Assembly (NCBI GenBank): GCA_028023455.1
Contig: JAQFVV010000449.1
Coordinates: 378,001 to 442,000, forward strand
Source: Epiperipatus broadwayi
Taxonomy: Eukaryota; Onychophora; Udeonychophora; Euonychophora; Peripatidae
Direction: 5' to 3'
Length of the DNA: 64,000 nt
Shown here: piece after piece, positions 23,669 through 34,774 of the stretch
How positions within the stretch are numbered: the first letter of the stretch is position 1
How the letters are laid out: the number at the start of each line of letters is the position of its first letter
Notes under the pieces: model-generated
Told to the model about the DNA's origin: nothing
What the model saw: only the letters and a program-made list of their open reading frames with translations
Database searches by the model: none
Position numbers and translations under genes: made by a program

Positions 23669-24705
23669 AAGTTTTAAATTGCACTTTACGCAAAAAAGTG
23701 AAGCGTAATATTATTAAAAAAAGAATTATAAGGCTTAACGCTTTTGGAGAACTCTGGTCTCCATATTAATAGCCTATCTTGGGAGTGTCAGCTTACATTG
23801 AGATTTTAAGTGAATCTTGGCAGTAATTTATGCAAAATTTATTCAAAGTTTTCTTTCATATAGACCATTTTCTAAAGATTGCCAAGCACGATTCTTTTCG
23901 GTTTATTGCATAGTTGTCATTTGCAATAAAACACACCTCCTTTACTTTTCATTTTGTATCATTATGCTCAGTACATAGTGCCCTTGCCAAAGTTGGTTCG
24001 GCCTGTTGTTTTTATGGTGCTCGGAGAATATGGATTTCTTTTCAGTATTGTTTAGAGCTCGCCTGTATAAATAGTGATGTTGATTATGTTCTGGTGGTGA
24101 TGTTGGCACAGGTCTCTCCATAATATGCTGCTTTACATCCATTGGTTGGGCATGAAATTTTGTAAACTGCTTGGGCTATTTGATCAGAGGGTGTTTGGTC
24201 TTTGGTATTGTTTATCAGTCTGTTGAAGGTGGTGTGCGGAATCCTAATTTGAAGGACTCGGCAAATATTTTATATTTCCTAGAAATTGATGGTATGTATA
24301 CAGGAAAGCTCTAAACAATGCTGAAAACAAATCCATATTCTTCAAGCACCAAAAAACAACAGACCAATGTGTTCGAACCTACTTTGGCAAGGGCACTGTG
24401 CACTGAGAGTATTGATACGAAATAAAAAGTAAAGGAGGTGTGCTTTATTGCAAATGACAACTATGCAATAAACCGAAAAGAATCGTGCTTTGCAATCTCC
24501 AGAAAATGGTCTATATGAAAGAAAACTTTTAATAAATTTTGCATAAATTACAGCTAAACTTCGCTTAAAATCTCAATGTAAGCTGACACTCCCAAAATAG
24601 GCTATGAATATGAAGACCTAAGTTCCCTGAAAGTGCTAAGCCTTATAATTCTTTTTCTAATAATATTAAGTTTCACTTTTTTGTGTAAAGTGCAATTTAA
24701 AACTT
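23669..24705 (-). mobile_element. Penelope-like element relic in a palindrome, with GIY-YIG endonuclease fragment
   Basis: Two arms of about 400 bp (23669-24070 and 24295-24705) are reverse complements with scattered changes; the loop is about 225 bp. On the minus strand the loop reads AVYKISCPTNGCKAAYYGET (24165-24105), matching the GIY-YIG nuclease start (GIY seen as AVY, YIG seen as YYG). The frame then continues into the left arm as RRALNNTEKKSIFSEHHKNN (about 24070-24000), like the later Arg/Glu-His part of that domain. A GIY-YIG domain fused after a reverse transcriptase is the signature of Penelope-like retroelements, which are known for odd inverted or tandem end structures. The RT is absent. 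One in-frame stop lies between the two parts. A diverged relative of the arm is at 37.8-38.0 kb. Confidence 0.65.
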
Positions 24706-24961
24706 ATCACTTGAAGATGAAGTAAAAACAAGGATTTTATTTCAATAATAATTTAATTTAATTCAATTCATTTACTTAAGTGCTAAACAACAGCATATAG
24801 ATAATCACAGTTTGCTAATCAAAAATAAGAAAAGAAAAGGGATACACATAATGCATATAACAATAAAAAAGGAAGTAACAAACAAAAAAAATACATATAT
24901 AAATGATTAAATTAAATCTAAATTAATCAACAGTGACATTTGAATTTAACAATAATACAAA

Positions 24962-26145
24962 ATTATTTATAGTTTAAATTAAAATGATTAGCATTGATAA
25001 AATTCTGATTATATAAAGATATTATCCAGAATAAGAAAAAATGTAAGGACACTGGAATGACAAGTTTGAATATAATAGACAAAAGCAGACTGTGTATCAT
25101 GCTCACAAGACCTACTAAAAATAGTTGTATAACAGATCGAATAACTTGATAATTAATGATTTTATAAAGATATTTAAGATCTCTATATTTCTGTCTAGAA
25201 GAAAGGTGAACAACTTTATTTTCCAGAGAAACATATTTAGAGAACTTATTAGACATTGATTGCAATAAATTATGTCCTTGTTTAGAATTAGGATTCCAAA
25301 TCATTGAACAATATTTAGTGATGGGAAGAACCAAGGACACAAATAATTTCAATTTTGTATCATCACTGAAATGATAACTATGTCTAATGATGGCACCCGT
25401 GATTTTAAAAGCTCTGCCAGTGATCATTTTTAAATGAGAAAGAAAATATCCACTACTAGAAAATAAAATTCCTAGATCTTTTTGGGATTCAATAGAATCA
25501 ATTTTGTGAGAATTAATAAAATAAAAAATAATTTTAAACTTCAGATTTTGTAGAAATATGAAATAAGAGAATATTTATTAAAATTGACTGACATTATTTA
25601 GGTCACACCAAGCACTAACATTATCAATATCAGGAGAGTTCAGTCAATCACTGATGTGATTCTTATAAAGATTTTAGTCATCTGCATAGCACAAAAGATA
25701 AGAATATTTTAGGCAATCATTGAGGTCATTAATATAAATGTTAAAAGCATGGGTGTTAAATACTACCTCGAGGAACATCTAAAATACATTCAAAATTAAA
25801 TGAAATAATATTGAATTTGATATATGCTATATGTCTAAAAAGAAAGGATTAAAACCAATAAATAAATTTAATGGAAAAACCTATTTTATGTAATTTGTGA
25901 AGGAGAATATGATCTACTTTATCAAAGGCTTTTGATGAATCAAAATAAATAACATCAAGTCTCTGTTGATCCTCAATTTTATGTGCTATGTCTATTAGGA
26001 ATAAATTATATTGTAAAGAAGAAATGATTTTAATAACATCTGAAATAGTTTTATTATAATTACCCCTCAAAAATTTGGCCAATAGTATGAAAAACAAAAA
26101 TAGGTCTATAGTTATTAAACACAGTCATGAGAGCCATTTTTAAAA
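24962..26145 (-). pseudogene. Jockey/CR1/L2-like LINE reverse transcriptase relic
   Basis: The minus strand reads, from the high end, NNYRPIFVFHTIGQIFE (about 26140-26090), then YFDSSKAFDKVDHILLHKL (about 25950-25890) for the first catalytic Asp, YADD at 25688-25677, and the C-terminal KLKLFVSLVLPITKYCSMIW (about 25360) and LSSRQKYRDLKYLYKI (about 25200). This motif order and wording fits the Jockey/CR1/L2 group, distinct from the RTE family. Frame changes occur between the blocks and a stop follows YADD, so it is dead. No endonuclease remains upstream and no clear 3' tail is visible. Confidence 0.85.
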
Positions 26146-26149
26146 ATAA

Positions 26150-26475
26150 ATAATTTTTTTTTTAACTAAATGATTCTCAGCTATGATGTTTTTACAGTCA
26201 TTTATAGATTTGTTCGCCCTCTTGAGAGTATCTATAATGCTATTTTAGTGATTATGAGTTCATTTGATAACAGAAACTATAACTAAAATAAATATTAATT
26301 TATTGGTTGAAAAATTCATAAGACATCAGTATTCTACAGAGAAGTTACTATAAAAGCAGACAATGCAGCTGATTGGTAGATTACTTGTAAACTCCTCTTT
26401 TATGTTAATATAGTGCAAAACAATTGTATATTTTTCATAATTTATTTAAATATTTATGACTTTTTATAATATATT
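26150..26475. other. No gene recognised
   Basis: AT-rich; includes the possible remainder of the adjoining LINE. Nothing else to support. Confidence 0.4.
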
Positions 26476-27242
26476 TGTAAGTAAATAAGCATTTATTTTT
26501 ATATAACGCTATGCATACAATTGTATACATTCAAAGATCAGCCTTTCAAGCTAATTGTGCATGCGTCTACTGTGAGTGTTAAATAATAAATGAATACTTC
26601 ACTCCACAATACAAGATATAGTATTTATGCAGGAATAAAAGGAATCCTCTTATTCCTACAACTCAAATTCTTTTATATGAGCAAATCTGAAGTACTGTTT
26701 AGTAAAGCGTGAGAGTAGAATTCTCACTTTAAATTATTATCTACAATGTTGTGATGAATGATGTCATGAAATTGTCTAGAATTTACTAAACGTCATTCTA
26801 AGTGAAACTTAATTATAAGTAAATAAGCATTTATTTTTATATAACGCTATGCATACAACTTAATTATAAGTAAATAAGCATTTGTTTTTATATAATGCTA
26901 TGCATACAATTGTATGCATAGCGTTATATAAAAATAAATGCTTATTTACTTATAATTAAGTTTCACTTAGAGTGACGTTTAGTAAATTCTAGACAATTTC
27001 ATGACGTCATTCATCACAATATTGTAGATAGTAATTTAAAGTGAGAATTCTACTCTCACGCTTTACTCAACAGTACTTCAGATTTGCTCATATAAAAGAA
27101 TTTGAGTTGTAGGAATAAGAGGATTCCTTTTATTCCTGCATAAATACTATATCTTGTATTGTGGAGCGAAGTATTCATTTATTATTTAACACTCGCAGTA
27201 GATGCATGCACAATTAGCTTGAAAAGCTGATCTTTGAATGAA
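26476..27242. mobile_element. Large near-perfect palindrome with repeated 45-50 bp unit
   Basis: Left arm 26527-26859 and right arm 26910-27242 pair with few mismatches, including GTGAGAGTAGAATTCTCAC-type and GGAATAAAAGGAATCC-type blocks. The symmetry axis lies in CAATTG at 26907-26912. A unit AAGTAAATAAGCATTT through GCTATGCATACAA occurs four times: just outside the left arm (26477-26523), at 26817-26859, again at 26868-26909, and inverted at 26910-26955. No protein frame. Arm identity is high enough to suggest a young insertion or ongoing gene conversion. Confidence 0.85.
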
Positions 27243-27402
27243 TATATATTGTATGGACATTATTAAAAAAGAAATATGGTACACTTTTGATAGTTTAACA
27301 CTCGCAGTAGATGCATGCACAATTAGCTTGAAAAGCTGATCTTTGAATGAATATATATTGTATGGACATTATTAAAAAAGAAATATGGTACACTTTTGAT
27401 AG
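27185..27402. repeat. Perfect 109-bp tandem duplication
   Basis: 27185-27293 and 27294-27402 are identical by eye over all 109 bases. The unit runs from the end of the palindrome's right arm into the first 16 bases of the Merlin terminal repeat (GGTACACTTTTGATAG), so it spans the transposon junction. Confidence 0.95.
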
Positions 27403-28463
27403 CCAGGCATGGCCGCTTGATGGCGATGTTTATGTGTAAAAACACATAAAAAATTCCATTTACGTGGCTGCACTTACAGCTAATAAACACTTGTTGTATT
27501 AGCCATTTTAGACTTCTTGATGGCATTTTTACAGTAATATTATGGCCAGTTTTGTGCTTTGCGATACTTAATGAAAATTTGCACTATTCACAGTTGGCTA
27601 TCGTATTGTGTTATGGTGTTTGTATTTCAAGTGGGCATAATTTTTTAAATGTTGAATACATAGTATTTTAATTTCTACTTAAATCATACAGTCTGAAATA
27701 CTAAGAATTGTCATACCATCACCACCCTTCCCTAAACAACTTGAAATGTGGAAAACATTGGCAAAGGGTAGGACCAAACATGATTTCCTGGATATAATGT
27801 GGAAAGTCACATTTTCGCGAGTAAATGTACAAGAGAAATAAAATGGTTGAAGAAAACAATCAGTTTTTTAAATTGTGCCAGTTGCCAACCACAGATGCTG
27901 ACTCTGTGGCATTTTTAGAGAGTAATAATGTCCTCCCAAATGAGAAGTGATGCGACTGTGGTAAAAAAATGAAACTGTACATATGTAAAAAAGTACATGG
28001 CAATTCCGATGTCTGTGATGTCCTGTAATCGAAGGTGTTCAATTTGAAACAACACTGGCTCCAAAATAACGTTTTTGAAAGTGGCCCATCTGTTAATATG
28101 CTAAAAAAATATTGTTTTCCAGAAATTAATAAATAAAAAGACAACAAAAGTTATTTTTGGTTTAGAGTAAGAATAAACAAAAACAAAACTCCCCTCCCCC
28201 AAAAAAGAGAACAAGATTTCATTAAAAAAAAAAGTGTTGAAAAAAAAAGCTGTTATTGTTTTTAAATTTTGTTTTGAAAAACCAAAAAAAAGTAGAACAA
28301 GATTTTATTAAAAAAAGAAATAAAAAAATAAAAAAATGATTTCTTTTTATTTTTGTTTGGTTTTATTAATAAAATACAGTCTTGATCCGATATTATTACA
28401 TTTGATTGTTTTTCACAAAAACAATGCCATCAAGCAGCCATGCCTGGCTATCAAAAGAGTACC
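27387..28463 (+). mobile_element. Merlin (IS1016-like) DNA transposon, internally decayed
   Basis: Terminal inverted repeats begin GGTAC and share TTTTGATAGCCAGGCATGG at both ends (27387-27430 and 28420-28463). Perfect 8-bp target duplications AGAAATAT flank it (27379-27386, 28464-28471). GG-starting ends with an 8-bp duplication are Merlin hallmarks. Inside, the plus strand at 27843-28133 reads the N-terminal transposase region: DADSVAFLESNNVLPNEK, then after a stop CDCGKKMKLYICKK, matching the FLQ..G.LP..C.C and MKLY zinc-ribbon start of IS1016/ISXO2-type transposases. Two stops lie in the frame and the catalytic DDE core is missing, so it is a defective copy. An internal 87-bp-spaced direct repeat (GAACAAGATT) occurs at 28208 and 28295. 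Confidence 0.85.
27843..28133 (+). pseudogene. Merlin transposase N-terminal fragment
   Basis: Starts with ATG at 27843 and would give about 95 residues if the stops after NEK and after CDVL were read through. The first half holds the helix-like FLESNNVLP segment; the second holds the paired cysteines of CDCGKKMKLYIC and the later C of SDVCDV, the expected zinc-ribbon positions. The rest of the protein is replaced by A-rich sequence. In intact relatives this protein cuts and joins the element ends. Confidence 0.7.
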
Positions 28464-28474
28464 AGAAATATTTA

Positions 28475-29190
28475 TGTAATTAGACTCAGATTTTCTTTTA
28501 ACATTTTTTATTTTTAAAAAGACAAGAATTTCATAATAATGGTAAAAATCAAACTACAATTGATAACATTCCGTTAAACAATGAAGTATAGATTTTTTGT
28601 GATATTTTAATAATTATAAATATAATTTTAAATTTTAGAACAGAATTTCATATTTTTAGGATGCCTTAAAAGTAATTAGTTTGGGTTTCAAAAATGTTCA
28701 TCTAATCACGATTTTGTTAATTTATTTTTTTACCAGCATCACAATAATCACCAAATAAAAAAGTTATTGTTCTCATTATGTATTTTACTTTATTATTTTT
28801 TCCCTATATTTGCAACATTCAAACATTATTTTTAAGGATGTTTTTTGTTTGCAAACTTATATTTCTAATAAATCAACTACAATTTATTGATTCACAATAT
28901 AGAAATATTAAAATAAAATCTTGGAATATAACTTAACTGCTAGAGCTTGATAAGGGTTAATTACACAATTTAATTTATTTAATAATTATAATAACCTCAG
29001 AGTAATGTCAAATTACAAAAAACAAATTATCTATTGAACTGGGTCCCCCAAAATTACCATATTAACTAGGTTTAAAATACCTTGTAAACATAACCTTTTG
29101 GCTTTAACTAGTTTTAATATCTAAACTTTAGTAAGCTTATTATTAAGCTCAATACATAGCTTCTTGGTAATTATTTTAAATCTTTAATAT
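28475..29190. other. No gene recognised
   Basis: AT-rich sequence following the Merlin element; no repeat or coding signal seen. Confidence 0.5.
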
Positions 29191-29485
29191 TATGGGAATG
29201 GACTGGCCCTTCAAGCAGAGGGGCGAATACCATTGATAGCATAGCCATCAATGATACTCAAGGCCAGATAAGCTATACAAAGCATAACCTGACCACATTT
29301 TCTGACCATGGCCCACCTCAACTGCTCAAACAAAATCCTGCTATCCAAAGCATTTTATTTGTTTTGAGGCTCAAATTCAGGTGCCAGCCATCCATGTATT
29401 ATATAGTCAGCATGCTTTGGATGAGAGGCACACAATCCAGTGCTTCCATATCTCAGGCTAGCTCATATCCTGCATCAGGGCACAA
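29191..29485. other. GC-richer block of unknown origin
   Basis: Contains GGACTGGCCCTTCAAGCAGA, TGACCATGGCCCACCTCAAC and TCAGGCTAGCTCATATCCTG, all clearly richer in G+C than the surroundings. No long frame was found. It may be a fragment of a retroelement or other inserted DNA. Confidence 0.3.
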
Positions 29486-29769
29486 CACATTTAACTCAAC
29501 ACATAATATTTATAATTTTAAATTAATGATGATGCAGTGACAAGAGAAAGAAAACAGACCAAATAATACTTAAGTAAACATTAATATTTATTCAAACACA
29601 CATATATAATAAAATATAATAATATGAAAATTTACATATAAAAATAAATATAAATGATTAATCAGGTTACATTTTATCATAGTCTTTTATTAAAGTTCAT
29701 TTCATTTAAAAATAAAGTGTCTAGAGACCATTATTATGGAAAATATATTTATCTAGGTTTTCATGAGAT

Positions 29770-30125
29770 TGAGATGACACAGTTCATTCAGTTTTTGTTT
29801 GCATCAGTGTTACTTTCCAACCAATTGGTTTTTTGGTCTCCATCTATGGTTTCAGGGCTTGTCTTCCATTCTGTGACTCAACAATGGGCAAGAGAAAGAA
29901 TTTGCAGTAGCATCTATTTACAATCTAGGCATTTGTTTCAGGTATTGATTCCAAGTGATGCAGCCTGAAGCCTGTTGAACACTTCTAAAATGATGTAGTA
30001 CCACATATTGTTAGTTCTGCAGTTTCTGCAATAATATTTTTTGCAGCAGTAATGAATGGTTCTATTTGTCCTTAGACTTCTGAATCTCTGAAGCAATGAA
30101 TAATATAATGAATCAATCACAAAAT
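29770..30125 (-). other. Possible transposase C-terminal cysteine-rich remnant
   Basis: Minus-strand frame 30120-29938 includes YCCKKYYCRNCRTNNMWYY, a cysteine arrangement loosely like the zinc-binding tail of piggyBac transposases. Nothing upstream confirms it. Only weakly supported. Confidence 0.2.
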
Positions 30126-30334
30126 GAAGCCAGAATGATTCACAGACTCAAGAGTGGAATAAATAACAATAGCCAGCTGCAATTTTTATACCCTCTCTCT
30201 CTCATTGTTTCAATTCCTTATTATTTTTAATTTTGATTGTAACTTAAATCTTTTTAATTACTTAATTTTTACATTTTGTTAATCTAAATGATTTTTACAT
30301 TTTCATTATCTAATCTTTCCTTAGATGATAGTTT

Positions 30335-30425
30335 TTTTCTTTCATGTGTCAGCATCAGCCAGGAAGTGAACCCACTAACCCAATGCTTGACAAATATTGT
30401 CCATTGTTACATTCGCTGCAAATTT
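30335..30425 (-). mobile_element. SINE family B, decayed copy
   Basis: Shares TTTCATGTGTCAGCATC and CAGGAAGTGAACCCAC with the better copy at 63.6-63.74 kb (TTTCATATGTCATAGCATCG, GGGAGGCGAACCCAC). These contain the B box on the minus strand. The A-box half is no longer clear. Confidence 0.55.
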
Positions 30426-30984
30426 AATCATTAATTAAATCCTTATCAGTTAGCAATCTAAAATATATTTCTTTAATATATTTTCTTTACTTTTTCTGGA
30501 GTACAAAACTTATATTTGAATTTCAATGTACATATTTATACAAAGCACAACAATAGCAAACAAACTGCAAATTATAACTTTCAAATTTGAATTCTAACAA
30601 TATATTATTTACACAATAAAGTGAATAAGGCCCAAGGTTAGATGGATAAATAATGTAAATACATGAAAGCAAACAACACTTAAACAATACCAATATTGAA
30701 AACAATCAAGATAATAGTTGAAACAATTAAAAATGATAAATTTTCTATAATTATAGATTTCTACCAATTCATGATACACAAATAAATCCACATATCTCTT
30801 ATTAAATATCTTGCAAAGATTTTTAACTTTGTCTGCAGTAGAATTGTTGTTTTGAAATGGTAGCTCATCATATTCTATATGGTAGTGACACCTATAATGG
30901 CAAATGACTAATCAGATTATAGGAATAGGTACCAAAATCTTACAGACATCAGAATATAATGTTTCCCAAAGATAGCGGTTGCTA

Positions 30985-31260
30985 CCATATACAAAAATAA
31001 TAACATATGGGTGATTTAGTCTGCAAGTTATGTAAGGAAGGCATAGAAAATATTAAGCATCTGTTAATTAAATGTAAATGCCTGTAAGCAAAAAGAATAC
31101 AAATAATGAAGTTGTGGGAGAATAAATATAAACAAAGTGATTGTACAGAAAATGGGTTCTTGTTTTTTATGCTGGGTTTAGAAAAAGATAAGAAGGATTT
31201 AGATATAAAGGCCATGTAGATGACAAATATTATGTTGTGGAGTTGGGATAGGGCAGGATA
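30985..31260 (+). pseudogene. LINE C-terminal zinc-knuckle fragment
   Basis: The plus strand reads GDLVCKLCKEGIENIKHLLI followed by KCKCL, that is C-x2-C ... H-x4-C, the pattern of the zinc-finger found after the reverse transcriptase in many non-LTR elements. The frame continues with a stop as AKRIQIMKLWENKYKQ. The rest of the element is absent. Confidence 0.6.
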
Positions 31261-31489
31261 GAGAAATATGGGAATAACTTAGGATGGGGAATGAAAAGAG
31301 AAGGTAAAGTGGCTAACAGGCTTTTCTGGGCTTGATAGCTGAGAGATTCTTAACTCTGAAAAAGGAGAAGTCACAATGCATCTCATCTCAATAGAATTTG
31401 TAAATTTGAAATTTAAAATGAGAGAAAAATGCTTCTGTTATTATTATTGAAAAAATATTTAATCATCAAATACATCCACCACATATAGA

Positions 31490-31760
31490 ACACACTACTC
31501 CATTTTTCTATATGTTTGAAATTTTTCAATGTTGTCTTTTAATTTCTTCAGTAGAAAAATATTTTTTCTGAAATACTTCAACCCCATGTCTAATTGTAAC
31601 TGTCCATTGTGTTTTATTCTCTGCCACATCCTCCTTATGGAAACATCACCGCACTTCTTTAGTATATCTTTGAGAGAATCCTTATAATGTAGATGGAGGT
31701 CTATCGTTATTATGCAAACAATGTTCAAGTTGCCCATAATGCACCCCTTTAGGAAATCTC
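31490..31760 (-). pseudogene. LINE 3' coding fragment
   Basis: An 80-codon minus-strand frame (31737-31495) with LHLHYKDSLKDILKKCGDVS, then MWQRIKHNGQLQLDMGLK. The (R)YKD.LK..LK.CG...W spacing is typical of the region after the reverse transcriptase in several LINE groups. DNA similarity with 2460-2600 suggests both came from one family. Confidence 0.55.
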
Positions 31761-31764
31761 ATTT

Positions 31765-33385
31765 AATTAAGAATATTGGACAGAATGAAAAAAATAAAAA
31801 TAAATAAAAATGAAAAAATCTGATGATGATAAGTCAATCAAATTTGACAATTCATAATATTTGGAACTACTCATTAACATTGTCCTTAAAAGAAAAAAAT
31901 AGGTGGAGAAATCAGAAGGACTATCATATGTAAGAACGTAAAATTTTTAGGGTTGCTTTTGGCAGAATAGTCTAGTCAGTGAGAGTATTATTTTAAGCTC
32001 AATATTGACAAACAGAGCATCAGTTTATTCTCTTTGCTAACTATGTCTTCAGTCAGGCCAGAAACGTGATGAAAAAGCAACAATAATGTCAGTCAAAGTG
32101 TTCTATTATATACTATTACGAACGGAATGTGAGTAAAAGTTTAAATAAAATTTGAATTCTTCTAAAAACATTTAATAATTTAATTAACGATGAAAATTGT
32201 AATATAAAATAAAGAGCAAGGGAGACAAAAGGTATATAAAGTCTTGTTCAAAGTAAAGTGGGTATGGCTTTCTGCTTCTTGATCTTTCTTTCGTATGTTC
32301 GTGTTACAACCTATTCGTCAAATTATTAAAATATGTTATTTACATATAACATTGTGATGTCTGAGTAGTAGGCATGCACGATTCTCTTCTGGAGGATGGT
32401 AGATGCACTGGATCCCTTACTTGCTTTTAAAATGAACTGAAATTGTATGCTCTAATCCATATACTGCTGCCTAATCAACTGCTGCTTATAATCATGATGA
32501 AGAAAAACTACTGTGCCATACTTCATGAACAAGAGGATCACTTAGAAATGTGCATGTCCTGCTTAAATCAAAGGTAACTGGTACCCAAAATCTTTAAGAA
32601 CTTTCACGCTCTTTTATTTAAAACTAGAACTCATATTTCTAATTTCTATAATTTTATTCATAATTTCTACTCATGTAAATCCTATTAAAACCATTAAAAT
32701 TCTTAAGAATCTGTAATCTTTAAATGTCAATTACTATATGATGTTTCCTTTTCTTTGAGTATCCAGTTCTATTAATATTTATTTATTGATGTAATTAATT
32801 TCATGCCTCAATAATTTCCAACTTAACCTCTTAACTTTATTAAACGTTAGCCTTCGCCAAAATGCGTGGAGTCATTACATAATATATTTATAGTAAACTC
32901 ATTTTATGTTGATAAAGTGGCTAGCTTGGGAATTATCTATCTTCATATTTTATAAATTATTTCTCGGATGCATCTCATTTTATATTAATATGCTTTCTAG
33001 TATCGTCTTATATTTTAAGTGAAATTATCATAGCTTCAGAGACGCATCTGACTTTCATGATTAGCTATGAGTATATGTGTACCGTAATTTGTGTGGGCAG
33101 ATATCTTAAGTTAACAATAGAAATATGATAGAATTATAATCTTTACCCTTTTATTATTAGTATCAATTGGTGTCCATTTAATTTAACTTTATAAGCAAAC
33201 CAATCTCAGGTTATTCGAGGACTTGTAAGTTAATCACTCATAAATGTGGGCTTGGGAGTGAGTTATCATTTATTAGCAATCAAATATATGAATCATATTA
33301 TATTATCAAATGATAGGTGTTATTATTGAGCAATGCCAAAGTTTTCTCTTGTTTAAAGCCATGGAAATCACCAGATACTTATGTT
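31765..33385. other. No gene recognised
   Basis: AT-rich intron-like sequence; short frames only, no clear repeat family. Confidence 0.45.
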
Positions 33386-33387
33386 TA

Positions 33388-34310
33388 AAGATATCATTCT
33401 GCTCCATACGGAAGGGCACAGTTCAAAGTGCTCCCATGGAAAGCTGAGTCCATCATGCGGTTGGGTAGTAACAGTGACAGAAGTTCCCATACACCTGGAC
33501 TTGCAATTATGACTGGTCTCATAGGGTCCCCAGCAGGAAGCGTGACCACGAGTTTATATTTCCCTCCTGGCTTGCATCTCAAACTTCGCTCCTTTATTAT
33601 TTTATGGCATCTCTATCAATACCACCTCTCATCCAGTTAATTATTCCTTTACTCTCTGCTTATGATTTCACTTCCCAAGCCTCCCAGGTTATTTGCCCTC
33701 CAATAACAGGCCTTCTTTAGAATTAATCATGCAAATAAAACTTTATATATAATCTATTGTTGGAGTGAGTGAATTTGTAGCTGTATATCTCATTTGACAT
33801 TTTACCTCACAGGACGGCAAATGTACTTAGTCTGGGGCACGAAATAACAGTTTGCTACCATTAAATACCCAATGGGACAGGTCAGATGATTAATGTATTA
33901 ATAATATGTACTCATTCCATATTAGGAGTATTGACAAAGATCAAACTCCAAGCTTGTAAATAGATTTATATCAATATTAAATAGTTTTATCTGTCTTCAT
34001 GTCTATTTCCTTAATGTCCTATAGCCATAGTATCTCGTGTCAAAATAAATTAAATATAACAAGGTCATTCATTAGATTAGTAATAATATTAGTTGTAATA
34101 GAATTAGAATCTCTTGCATCTCCATGTCCCCCATGGCCTAAAACATGTTTGCTAATATGGTGGCAGGTATGTTATCCTGTAGTTACATGTTGTATGGGCA
34201 ATCTACTAGGGTTGAACTCAGCATTGTAAGCCCTGAACTCATCTGAAGTGCTGCTCTTTGACTGTAGTGGAGGGAAGATGCAACTCATTAACGAGATATA
34301 TGAATTCTGA
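33388..34310. other. GC-richer block with overlapping frames, origin unknown
   Basis: 33390-33720 is markedly less AT-rich and open on both strands: minus 33582-33394 includes GGKYKLVVTLPAGDPMRPV; plus 33428-33640 includes SIMRLGSNSDRSSHTPG. A second richer patch at 34100-34290 contains CCATGTCCCCCATGGCC. I do not recognise either protein. A transposon or inserted organelle/foreign fragment are alternatives; splice sites in the CELF orientation were not evident. Confidence 0.3.
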
Positions 34311-34517
34311 CCATTACAATATACGCTTAGTTAAAAAGGTAGAGTAGATTCATTCTATCTTTTCAAAAGATTATATCTTATGTTTAGAAAGGAGAGGATT
34401 CCTGAAGTGTTTAAATTTATTCAGCACATGGGCAGTGGAGTGTTATCCTAATGATTGTTACAATTCACTATTTAAATAAATGACTTGTTATATATTTAAA
34501 GTTATATATTTTATATT

Positions 34518-34772
34518 TAAAAAATTAAAAGACTGAAGTGAAGTTGGGTTGGACATATTTCTAAAAGAAATGATAATAGATGGACAATTGAAATCTTAAA
34601 CTGGATTCCAAGAGATCACAGAAAAAGACTACATGTGAGATGGATGGATGAAATAAGAAAGTGTGCAGGGGTGATGTGGAGAAGAGAAGCTAAAGATCAG
34701 AGAAGATGGATTGAACTTGGGGACACCTTTATCCTGCAGTGGATTGATAGTGTTTGTTGATGATGATGTTTT
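34518..34772 (+). pseudogene. RTE LINE 3' fragment
   Basis: Begins in the KIKRLK codons and reads through W.GHIS, RWTIEILNWIPRD, VRWMDEIRKCAGVMWRR and FILQWID to a TTGATGATGATG tail. Short frame breaks near the start and a small deletion in the KRPRKRP region. Same family and 3' end as the copies at 1.3, 48.8 and 52.5 kb. Confidence 0.9.
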
Positions 34773-34774
34773 TA

